Origin: a virus
DNA length: 21,212 nt
Direction: 5' to 3' (one strand)
Virus record (IMG/VR): IMGVR_UViG_3300019924_000031
Coordinates: 1-21,212 of that record
Below are positions 1-5,817 of this stretch, one piece after another (position 1 is the stretch's first letter; every line of letters begins with the position of its first letter). The notes beneath the pieces are model-generated. The model was not told the DNA's origin. It was given only the letters and a program-made list of their open reading frames with translations, and did not search any database. Both the position numbers and the translations under genes were made by a program.

Positions 1-1791
1 CATTTCCATGAGTGGCTTATCCCACTCCGGCGCGTGCTGTAAGTCGCGGTCACTCACACCACCCAGGCACCGCCTACTCGGGTTTCCCGAACCACCACCA
101 AGCGCCGCGTTCTCGCGCGCACTCTCAAGTTCGTCTTGCTTGTCGTCCGCCCACGCAATCCCCTCATCGCCACCCCACGCTTTCCACGCCATCCACCCAC
201 AATCCGCGCGCCCCTCCTCACCCTGCTCCTTGTCGTCCTCGAACCGCTCGAACGCCGACATACTCTCAAGTTGACTCTGTGAAATGGGGTCGCCACTCAC
301 GAGGTTGTTCGCCACCGCCCACCCCGTGCTCGTCAAGCAATCGTTCGGGTTCCCGGTGTCTTCGCGCGCGTCAAGCGCCATCTGTGCGTTCTCGCGTGCG
401 GCCTCCGGGTAATCGTCCATCGGCACGTCCTCCACGTCCTGCATCGTGCGGTCGTCGCCGTCACTGAACATCCCACCGAACGGGCCTTCCTCCACGGGGT
501 CGCCCGCCTCCGACTTCTCAATATCCGCCGGACTCCGGTACGCCTCCCCAATGTCGTCATCCTCCGGCTCCGGCAAGTCAAGCTTCCTTCTGGCTTCGTT
601 GTTCGTCATGTAGTCACCAACACTATTGATGAGGTCCGCCACCTCCCCAATGTCCTCCAAGGGGTCGCCAATATCCAGCGTGACTGTCGCCGTATGATCG
701 AACGGGCTATAGTCACGTATAACCGGGCGCATCACACGCTCGACGAATTGCACGCCAAAACTCCGCTGGTTCGCCTTGATAGCGAGCTTCAACAGACTAA
801 ACCGGAGTTCGGCGGGCTTCCCGCTCCCGAGTCCATCCGCACCAACGTTCCCCGCTTCCAGGGGTAGGCCAAGCGCGGTTGTGAGGTTCCGCATATCCAT
901 CTCATGCACGGCCCCGAAGTCAAACGACTCCGCTTCAAGACTCTCTACGTCCACGTCCTGCCCGGTGAAATACGCGGTGTTCGCGTCCGTCGTCCGCGGA
1001 TCAAAGATAGTTCTGACGCGGCGTAGGTCGTCATCCCTGACGGGCGCACCGTCCTCCTTCCCGACCTTAACGTGTCTTTGGGGGAACCCGTGCAGTTCGA
1101 TAGCCTGATTGATTGCTTCCTCGTTCTGTTTGAACGCTTGGATTTCCTCGCGGTTCCGCAAGACTTCGCTAATCCCGGTTTCGTCCCGCGCGTTACTCTT
1201 GTTCACAACGATATGCCACAGGTCGTCCGCGCTCAGGGTTTGCTCGCGGTGGCCGCCACCCCGGCTCTTGGTGCGCTGGTTCCACGCGACGACTTCCCCT
1301 TGCTCGTCCGTTTGCGGCATCAACGTGTGCGGTTCCGCCGGCAACGCACGCTTGAAGTCACCCGTCACCGTCTCCTGTAGCTCCCCGACCGCGTACGGAT
1401 ACCAGAGCGCGTCCGCGCCCAAGTCAAGCACGAGCAAATCCAGCTTGGGGAACGCCACTTGTTCAAGCCACTCTTGCAGCGTGAGTTCGTCGCCGTCCAC
1501 GATCTCCGTGGTTTCGTCGTTCTCCTCAACGTGCACTTCCGCGCCCTCCCCGAAATTCAGGAGGGTTTTGTACTCCATGAGTTGCGCGACTTGCCCACCC
1601 GAGTCTCGAATGTCCTTGATGTCCCGTAGGTCGTCCCAGGAGAGTTCTTGCCCGCCGAACGTGTGGCGGTTCCCGCCGCCCGTGCTGTCGACGTTCGTTT
1701 GGGGTTCTCGTTGGAGTGCTTTGCGGCGTTGGCGCACTACCTCGGTTGCGTACCCGGCGAGGTTACGAAAGAATCCCGCGTCCTCTGTCAT
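1..1791 (-). CDS. Portal protein, C-terminus cut by window edge
   Basis: Portal proteins form the dodecameric ring at one capsid vertex through which DNA is packaged and the tail attached. The frame is open from the ATG at 1791 to the left edge, giving 597 residues with no stop. Residues about 1-440 look like a portal core: an N-terminal acidic segment, a central alpha/beta part with LWHIVVNKSNARDETGISEV, and a clip/stem-like helical part with GLGSGKPAELRFSLLKLAIK. After an acidic linker, residues about 450-560 form a second module (DYPEAARENAQMALDAREDT, then CLTSTGWAVANNLVSGDPIS, then CGWMAWKAWGGDEGIAW). I recognise this as a conserved segment seen in phage head/portal proteins. The position two small operons after the terminase genes agrees with this call. 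No good Shine-Dalgarno precedes the ATG; a TTTAAC box lies about 40 bases upstream. Portal identity is by pattern recognition only. Confidence 0.8.
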   Translation of the reverse strand, partial: MTEDAGFFRNLAGYATEVVRQRRKALQREPQTNVDSTGGGNRHTFGGQELSWDDLRDIKDIRDSGGQVAQLMEYKTLLNFGEGAEVHVEENDETTEIVDGDELTLQEWLEQVAFPKLDLLVLDLGADALWYPYAVGELQETVTGDFKRALPAEPHTLMPQTDEQGEVVAWNQRTKSRGGGHREQTLSADDLWHIVVNKSNARDETGISEVLRNREEIQAFKQNEEAINQAIELHGFPQRHVKVGKEDGAPVRDDDLRRVRTIFDPRTTDANTAYFTGQDVDVESLEAESFDFGAVHEMDMRNLTTALGLPLEAGNVGADGLGSGKPAELRFSLLKLAIKANQRSFGVQFVERVMRPVIRDYSPFDHTATVTLDIGDPLEDIGEVADLINSVGDYMTNNEARRKLDLPEPEDDDIGEAYRSPADIEKSEAGDPVEEGPFGGMFSDGDDRTMQDVEDVPMDDYPEAARENAQMALDAREDTGNPNDCLTSTGWAVANNLVSGDPISQSQLESMSAFERFEDDKEQGEEGRADCGWMAWKAWGGDEGIAWADDKQDELESARENAALGGGSGNPSRRCLGGVSDRDLQHAPEWDKPLMEM

Positions 1792-1841
1792 ACCCGTGGT
1801 TTATACGGCGAGTGTCTAAGGGTTTGGGTTAAACGTGCGTA

Positions 1842-1943
1842 TCACGCGGGTAGCACCCCGCTTCCCACTGCCGCCAACCACCCACACACCGCAAGGAACG
1901 CCGCGGTCCATACTGCGAGCATTGCTTGCTCCCACCGCGTCAT
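1842..1943 (-). CDS. Small single-pass membrane protein (33 aa)
   Basis: The ATG at 1943 overlaps the upstream stop as ATGA, the junction type used throughout this cluster. The 33-residue product starts MTRWEQAMLAVWTAAFLAVC and continues GWLAAVGSGVLPA. Residues about 8-31 form one uncharged hydrophobic stretch long enough to span a membrane, with the only charges at the N-terminus. It lies directly before the portal gene and after the packaging genes. The position and size would fit a holin-like or virion membrane peptide, but nothing in the sequence proves a function. It is below usual gene-calling length; the coupled start and clean transmembrane profile are the support. Confidence 0.6.
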   Translation of the reverse strand: MTRWEQAMLAVWTAAFLAVCGWLAAVGSGVLPA

Positions 1944-2146
1944 TCGTTCCCCACCTCAAGCGGGTTCTCACAATGCACCCACGCATCCTTGTCCACGTCA
2001 CTCTCTACGAGAAACACGCCCGTGGTGCCGTCCGTCGTCATCACATCCAACTCGGGCCTGTGCCGCTGCGGCGCGGGTACGTGATCGTGCACAAGGTCAA
2101 TGTCGAGCGCGGCGTACTCGCGCACGTTATGCTTGAGGTCAGTCAC
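1940..2146 (-). CDS. Hypothetical acidic protein (68 aa)
   Basis: The likely start is the GTG at 2146, which forms an 8-base GTGACTGA overlap with the upstream stop. The same arrangement is used at 9847. The upstream in-frame ATG at 2230 would overlap the previous gene by about 90 bases and would add an unrelated basic stretch. The product is MTDLKHNVREYAALDIDLVH followed by a beta-rich part containing LDVMTTDGTTGVFLVESDVD. I do not recognise a family. It is the last soluble protein before the small membrane peptide and the portal, and the stop overlaps the next ATG. Confidence 0.65.
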   Translation of the reverse strand: MTDLKHNVREYAALDIDLVHDHVPAPQRHRPELDVMTTDGTTGVFLVESDVDKDAWVHCENPLEVGNE

Positions 2147-2405
2147 TTGCACCACCACTGCGTTCCTCCCCGATTTCCTTGAGTTTGTTCGCCAGGTACG
2201 GCCCGCTCGCGCGCTTTGACGCCTCCACACCCAAACACACCTTGCACGGCCGGCGGAACGTCAACACACTATGCGTGACGGGCACCGTCCTAACGCCGTC
2301 CGCGTTGGCGAACTGCTGGCACTCCCGGTTGAAGTGATACGCGGTTCCTCGTTGGTTGTCGGATACGTGCACGACGCGCTTGCCCTCACTGTTGCGGTCA
2401 GTCAT
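2139..2405 (-). CDS. Ada-like zinc-binding mini-protein, copy 2 (88 aa)
   Basis: This small protein has a YH, C, C-x2-C zinc-site pattern: His24, Cys29, Cys54 and Cys57, spaced H-x4-C-x24-C-x2-C. The PCKVC near the second pair resembles the PC-x-x-C of Ada-type metal-binding modules that bind DNA or protein. It is a paralogue of the 2586-2810 product, which has exactly the same ligand spacing and the same V-x-V-S, TV-x-VT and C-x-GV landmarks. The ATG at 2405 overlaps the previous stop (ATGA). The C-terminal 30 residues are charged and unlike the paralogue. A role in DNA or protein binding is inferred from the fold only. Confidence 0.75.
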   Translation of the reverse strand: MTDRNSEGKRVVHVSDNQRGTAYHFNRECQQFANADGVRTVPVTHSVLTFRRPCKVCLGVEASKRASGPYLANKLKEIGEERSGGASD

Positions 2406-2593
2406 TGTTCTTTCTCCACGATGATACTGCCATCATGCGGTCGACGTAGGCGGTGCATCGTGCGGTTCGTCGTCGGCACGAACTCGCGGTCGCACGTCCC
2501 GCACTCCACGAGCGTGTCGCTTCGCTGTACGAGCCACCCACCGCACTGACTGTTCGGGCATTCGTCCGCATCCCACGTATCTCGATCAGTCAT
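2402..2593 (-). CDS. Zinc-ribbon mini-protein (63 aa)
   Basis: The start chosen is the ATG at 2593, which makes an 8-base ATGACTGA overlap with the upstream stop; the longer ORF start at 2656 would sit well inside the upstream gene. The protein has a four-cysteine zinc ribbon: Cys12 and Cys17 (CPNSQC) with Cys31 and Cys34 (CGTC), followed by a basic segment TTNRTMHRLRRPHDG and an acidic end. Small rubredoxin-knuckle proteins of this kind are common in haloarchaeal viruses and usually have no assigned role. It lies between the two Ada-like paralogues, so the three form a zinc-protein cassette. Confidence 0.75.
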   Translation of the reverse strand: MTDRDTWDADECPNSQCGGWLVQRSDTLVECGTCDREFVPTTNRTMHRLRRPHDGSIIVEKEQ

Positions 2594-2810
2594 TGTTTTT
2601 CTCCTTGAGCATGGTCGCGTAATTCTTCCCCTCGCGGCCGCCCGTGGGAGTAACACCCATACAGGCTTTACACGGCGACAGGTCGTTAAGCACGGGGTTA
2701 GTCACACTCACGGTGCGCGTGCTGTTCGCTCTCGCTAGGCGCCGGCAGTCCTCCTGCAAGTGGTACGTGCTGCGGTTGTACGTCCCACTCACGAACACAC
2801 TACGCGTCAT
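2586..2810 (-). CDS. Ada-like zinc-binding mini-protein, copy 1 (74 aa)
   Basis: The product contains STYHLQEDC and SPCKACMGV, giving putative ligands His17, Cys22, Cys47 and Cys50 with spacing H-x4-C-x24-C-x2-C. This matches the 2139-2405 protein exactly, so the two are tandem paralogues separated by one zinc-ribbon gene. The pattern resembles the small metal-binding module of Ada and of many phage accessory proteins. The ATG at 2810 overlaps the upstream stop (ATGA). The C-terminus is short and basic (GREGKNYATMLKEKNND). The function is unknown. Confidence 0.75.
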   Translation of the reverse strand: MTRSVFVSGTYNRSTYHLQEDCRRLARANSTRTVSVTNPVLNDLSPCKACMGVTPTGGREGKNYATMLKEKNND

Positions 2811-3181
2811 CGTCCACCCATGTCTTCAAGCTGCCGTTCAATACTTCCGGTGCGTTCTTCGGCCGTCGACGCCGCCCGCTCAATCGTCGCCAACTGTTCC
2901 GCGATACCCGCAAGTTGCGCGTCCACTCCCGCGCTTACGCCATACTCGTCAAGTTCGTCCGCGAGCGCATCGGCAAGCACCTCGGGATTGAGTGATTTGC
3001 CGGTGACGCGCTCCGCGAGTTCGTCGGCGAGACGTGACACGTCCACACTCTCACCCTCGGCGTCGCCTTCGGGCCGGACGACTTGCTCGCCCCACGTCCG
3101 ACCCGCTTGTTCTTTCTGCGCCTTTGCTTCGTCGTATGCTTCGGGTGGCACCCGGAGCGTATGCCAGTTGTCGTTGGTCAT
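2807..3181 (-). CDS. Coiled-coil protein with RHH-like N-terminus (124 aa)
   Basis: The N-terminus (NWHTLRVPPEAYDEAKAQKE) reads as a beta strand followed by a helix, as in ribbon-helix-helix or CopG-like proteins. The second half (about residues 75-120) is an amphipathic helix rich in A, E and Q (QLAGIAEQLATIERAASTAE) that would form a coiled coil. The middle is acidic, with an alanine/leucine helix around residues 48-75. It follows the 3227-3400 gene after a 45-base gap holding a hairpin, and its stop overlaps the next ATG. It could be a DNA-binding oligomer or a head-assembly accessory protein; I cannot choose between these. Confidence 0.7.
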   Translation of the reverse strand: MTNDNWHTLRVPPEAYDEAKAQKEQAGRTWGEQVVRPEGDAEGESVDVSRLADELAERVTGKSLNPEVLADALADELDEYGVSAGVDAQLAGIAEQLATIERAASTAEERTGSIERQLEDMGGR

Positions 3182-3189
3182 ACCGCAGG

Positions 3190-3226
3190 CCCACTGTCGC
3201 CGGTGAGACGATACGCCGCGAGTGGG
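3190..3226 (-). terminator. Intergenic hairpin after the 3227-3400 gene
   Basis: Between the stop at 3227 and the ATG at 3181, CCCACT (3190-3195) pairs with AGTGGG (3221-3226). The stem extends inward by three more G-C pairs after a 2-base bulge. No T-run follows, so this may be a processing or attenuation hairpin rather than a true terminator. Confidence 0.3.
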
Positions 3227-3400
3227 TTAGATGCCGGGAGTCGTGTTTTCGGTCGTTTCCAGCGTTTCAAAGCAATCGGGGCACCGCTTGATTTGCGTGC
3301 CGTTGACGCGAACGTAATCAGGCGTCGCTCCCGTGCCGTGGATGGTCGTGGTCATGTCGTCTTCGGTCGGCCATTCGCAGTTGGGGCAATCTTCTGCCAT
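3227..3400 (-). CDS. Zinc-finger mini-protein under an operator-flanked promoter (57 aa)
   Basis: The ATG at 3400 is preferred over an upstream in-frame ATG at 3427, because the latter lies inside the promoter core and would add MGLWLQCCS encoded by operator DNA. The protein has two CxxC knuckles, Cys5/Cys8 (CPNC) and Cys40/Cys43 (CPDC), around a short beta-rich middle (DYVRVNGTQIKRCPDC). It is the first gene after its own promoter, with perfect palindromes on both sides, so it is probably transcribed independently of the terminase operon and tightly regulated. A DNA-binding autoregulator is possible but not shown. Confidence 0.75.
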   Translation of the reverse strand: MAEDCPNCEWPTEDDMTTTIHGTGATPDYVRVNGTQIKRCPDCFETLETTENTTPGI

Positions 3401-3416
3401 GCTACAACATTGTAGC
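3401..3416. promoter_or_regulatory. Palindromic operator O1
   Basis: GCTACAACATTGTAGC has perfect 7-base arms (GCTACAA/TTGTAGC) around a CA centre. It abuts the ATG of the 3227-3400 gene and would cover the predicted transcription start. A bound repressor would therefore block initiation. Confidence 0.6.
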
Positions 3417-3419
3417 CAT

Positions 3420-3433
3420 AACCCCATAAGTGT
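3420..3433 (-). promoter_or_regulatory. Promoter core P1 (shared 14-mer)
   Basis: Read on the minus strand this is ACACTTATGGGGTT, with the TTAT about 26-28 bases before the ATG at 3400, as expected for a leaderless haloarchaeal transcript. The identical 14 bases recur at 17093-17106, also exactly 20 bases before a start codon. That supports a real and co-regulated promoter. Confidence 0.6.
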
Positions 3434-3458
3434 TTCTATTACACATTGCTACAAGCCA

Positions 3459-3472
3459 CTACAATATTGTAG
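3459..3472. promoter_or_regulatory. Palindromic operator O2
   Basis: CTACAATATTGTAG is a perfect 14-base palindrome with the same CTACAA/TTGTAG arms as O1, 58 bases away centre to centre, immediately after the stop of the 3473-3757 gene. A half-site, GCTACAA, lies between them at 3448-3454. Together they bracket promoter P1, an arrangement suited to cooperative binding or looping. Confidence 0.6.
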
Positions 3473-3757
3473 CTACTGTGGTGGGTCACGCCCATACAAA
3501 TCCAGACCATACGACTCATCACTCACCTCACGCACGTAGTTAGAACCACACTCGCCACAATGCCACGCCGGACTCTCCCCCTGGTCGAACGCCGCCCGCG
3601 CAGGGTCAAACACCGTGGTTTCCTCGCACGCCACACCACACTCCGGGCACACGTAGCGCTCGCGTTGCACCCCAAGAAACGACGTGAACGCCCGTGCAGC
3701 ACTCTCACCCGCCCCAATCAGCACATCCGCACTAAGCCCCTCGCCGTCGTCACTCAT
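3473..3757 (-). CDS. Zinc-ribbon protein with LDLYGRD tail (94 aa)
   Basis: The start is the ATG at 3757, which overlaps the TerL stop as ATGA and has a strong GGAGG Shine-Dalgarno five bases upstream. The in-frame ATG at 3769 has no such site. Residues 8-33 form an alanine-rich helix, followed by a zinc ribbon with Cys37/Cys40 (CPEC) and Cys67/Cys70 (CGEC). The C-terminus reads YGLDLYGRDPPQ. The peptide GLDLYGRD also occurs near the C-terminus of TerL, encoded immediately upstream. Coupling to terL and the shared tail suggest a packaging-associated accessory that uses the same partner as the terminase; this is inference. Confidence 0.8.
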   Translation of the reverse strand: MSDDGEGLSADVLIGAGESAARAFTSFLGVQRERYVCPECGVACEETTVFDPARAAFDQGESPAWHCGECGSNYVREVSDESYGLDLYGRDPPQ

Positions 3758-5151
3758 CGTTGCCTCCAATTACTCCCCCGCTCCACTTCATCTTGACTAC
3801 TACCCTCGGTATCACGCCCGTACAAGTCAAGGCCCTCCCCGCCGAGCGTTTGCCCGATACTCATACCACGCAACCCAATCTCCACCGCATCAAGCATATC
3901 ATCGTGAGTTCCATCCGGGAACGCAATCCACTCCTGCACAAGTTGATTCCACCGCTCGTCAAGCCCCTCGCCGGGGTCACGCTGGAAGTTTACGAGCCTG
4001 ATTGTGTCGTTCTCGAATGGCACGCTAAGCTGAATCAGGCGGTCCTCCTTCTTCAAACTCTGGTCGACGCCATGCACCGGCAGGCCCGCGTCCTTCGCCG
4101 CCTGCAGGAAGTATTCTTGCGCGTGAACTGCCTCCACCTTAATACGGGGCTTTGGCACACCACTCACGACTTCCCGCAGCCACTCCACGCCCTGACTTAG
4201 ACTCAGGCCGCGCTTTCTGGCTACGTCCACGACGAACGCCTCCCCATGCCGGCGGTGGTGCGCGATAATGGAAGCGGCGAAATAGTCCGTGTCGTTCGCC
4301 TCCGCCCGCGCCGCGTCCGCCTCAATCCCCAGGTCTACACCAACGTGGAACGTCAGTTCCGTACTGTCGAGCACGTCATTACTCACGGGCGTGAGCATAT
4401 CCCTGGTAAGTATCCCCGACCCGATCTCCACGAACTCGCCTTGGACTTCTTGCGCCCGAATCTGCTCGGGCATATCCTGCTCCATCGCGTCCTTGTAGTC
4501 CTCTGGCGTGTTCGGGTTCGCACGCGTCGGCACACCCACAATAGCCAAGCGATCCTCACTCTCGTAGATGGATGCTTCACCGAACGCGCGCTTACTCACA
4601 CCCTCGCTTTGTACGTAGAACTCGTATGTGTCATCCTTGCCTTTGGGCGTTGTCGTCTCGTAGAGATTCCGGTACTCACCAGTGCGTAACCGTTGACTAA
4701 GAATCTCCTTCGCACGCTCCGGCACGGCCGTTCGTTCGTCAATCCACCCCCACGCAAGATTCAGGCCTCGTAGCCGCTCAATGGTTTTCTCGTTATCCGC
4801 ACTCAAGATGAGCGCGCGCGATCCGTTCGGACTATGTAATCCTGGTTCGTCTGAGTAACTACTGTTGTAACTCCACTTGTCGAGCAAGCCGAGGTCGCGC
4901 ATTTCGGGGATGATGACGTTCACGACCATCTGGCGCGTTGGAGCGACGATGGCACCCATTTCGCCCGTATTCCACCGCTCCATGTTGAGGAACGTCCGTA
5001 TGATGCCGGCGTAGGTTTTGCCAGCGCCAACGCCCGAGACGAACCCGAGGTATCGTTTGTCGCCCCGGAGGAAGGCGTCCTGGTATTTGGTGGGTGTGAA
5101 CTCGGCCAGTATCCCGTCGTCGTTACTGTTCGGGCCAGCTGTTTTTGACAT
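3754..5151 (-). CDS. terL: Terminase large subunit (465 aa)
   Basis: This is the ATPase/nuclease motor that pumps DNA into the procapsid through the portal and cuts the concatemer. Visible motifs are Walker A SGVGAGKT (residues 39-46), an adenine-binding-type Q (TKYQDAF), Walker B ending in WIDE (about 132-139), and a coupling-like ETTTPKG (165-171). The RNase H-like nuclease contributes GVDLG (Asp273) and HDDMLDAV (Asp417/418). The length is normal for the family. The ATG at 5151 has GAGGT eight bases upstream and is preferred to the GTG at 5157. It overlaps terS by 29 bases. The C-terminal tail carries GLDLYGRD (440-447), repeated in the next protein. Confidence 0.95.
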   Translation of the reverse strand: MSKTAGPNSNDDGILAEFTPTKYQDAFLRGDKRYLGFVSGVGAGKTYAGIIRTFLNMERWNTGEMGAIVAPTRQMVVNVIIPEMRDLGLLDKWSYNSSYSDEPGLHSPNGSRALILSADNEKTIERLRGLNLAWGWIDERTAVPERAKEILSQRLRTGEYRNLYETTTPKGKDDTYEFYVQSEGVSKRAFGEASIYESEDRLAIVGVPTRANPNTPEDYKDAMEQDMPEQIRAQEVQGEFVEIGSGILTRDMLTPVSNDVLDSTELTFHVGVDLGIEADAARAEANDTDYFAASIIAHHRRHGEAFVVDVARKRGLSLSQGVEWLREVVSGVPKPRIKVEAVHAQEYFLQAAKDAGLPVHGVDQSLKKEDRLIQLSVPFENDTIRLVNFQRDPGEGLDERWNQLVQEWIAFPDGTHDDMLDAVEIGLRGMSIGQTLGGEGLDLYGRDTEGSSQDEVERGSNWRQR

Positions 5152-5623
5152 TCTCACTAACCTCCAACTTCACGGTGTCCGCCTCAACGCCCGTGTCCGT
5201 TTCACCCCAACTGTCCGGGTACCGCTGCTTCATAAGCGACGCGATAAAGCGGTGGTCGCCGTTCTCCTTCGCCATCTGCAACGCCAACGACAGGTAGAAG
5301 TCCTCTCCCTCGCCACGCGCACGCCTAATCCTGTCGTTAAAATCAGCGTACACGCCTTCGTCTTGGTCCTCGCCTTTCTCAATCCATGAGTAAACGGCGT
5401 TCCGGGAGACGCCGGCTTTCCTGGCGGCGATTGTCATGGACTTTCCGGCTTCGATTGCTTGCGCGATTTTCTCTTGGCGCTCCATACTGAGCTTGGTGGG
5501 GCGGCCATTGTCGGGCGTATCCCGGTCGTCGTTATGCCACGGGCAACTACCGCCGGGACTGAATTGGCATGGGTCGCCTGAAGTGGTGTCCGTACTCCCG
5601 CACACGTCGGCGTCGTCACTCAT
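5123..5623 (-). CDS. terS: Terminase small subunit with N-terminal zinc knuckle (166 aa)
   Basis: Small terminases recognise viral DNA and regulate the large subunit. Residues about 40-75 (GRPTKLSMERQEKIAQAIEA followed by GVSRNAVYSWIEKG) form a homeodomain-like helix-turn-helix typical of phage TerS. The next 60 residues (DFNDRIRRARGEGEDFYLSL) give the helical oligomerisation part, and RYPDSWGE matches the usual end of this family. The N-terminus carries Cys8, Cys19, Cys27 and His30 in the pattern C-x10-C-x7-C-x2-H, a short zinc knuckle seen in other haloarchaeal proteins. The start at 5623 makes an ATGAGTGA overlap with the upstream gene. terL follows directly. Confidence 0.88.
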   Translation of the reverse strand: MSDDADVCGSTDTTSGDPCQFSPGGSCPWHNDDRDTPDNGRPTKLSMERQEKIAQAIEAGKSMTIAARKAGVSRNAVYSWIEKGEDQDEGVYADFNDRIRRARGEGEDFYLSLALQMAKENGDHRFIASLMKQRYPDSWGETDTGVEADTVKLEVSENVKNSWPEQ

Positions 5624-5774
5624 TTTGCAGCACCTCGCTTTCAATGAAGTTTGCCGCGTCCCAGTACGCGCCGCTTGCCTCCCCGTTCCCCGCTTCGCTA
5701 TTGGATTCTTCCAGTTCCCGAAAAACTTCTATCGCTTTCTCGACGCGCTCTTCAAGCGTTTCGCAGTCGTCCAT
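5616..5774 (-). CDS. Hypothetical acidic helical protein (52 aa)
   Basis: The ATG at 5774 is the first after a 43-base gap and is followed by MDDCETLEERVEKAIEVFRE, an amphipathic acidic helix. A second helix (GAYWDAANFIESEVL) follows. The longer ORF start at 5870 would overlap the methyltransferase gene and encode unlikely basic sequence. It is the first gene of the packaging operon and is coupled to terS through an 8-base overlap. It might be a terminase accessory, but there is no recognisable domain. Confidence 0.7.
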   Translation of the reverse strand: MDDCETLEERVEKAIEVFRELEESNSEAGNGEASGAYWDAANFIESEVLQNE

Positions 5775-5792
5775 GGGCGTGGGTTCGCGTTC

Positions 5793-5804
5793 TAATAACG
5801 TAAA
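5793..5804 (-). promoter_or_regulatory. Possible promoter of the packaging operon
   Basis: On the minus strand TTTACGTTATTA spans -30 to -19 from the ATG at 5774. It is the only AT-rich stretch in the 43-base gap and is correctly placed for a TATA box of a leaderless message. Confidence 0.35.
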
Positions 5805-5817
5805 CCTACGGGACGCA

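Noticed and set aside
1109-1819. 236-codon plus-strand ORF
   Set aside because: It is antisense to the portal gene, which is supported by protein motifs and by position.
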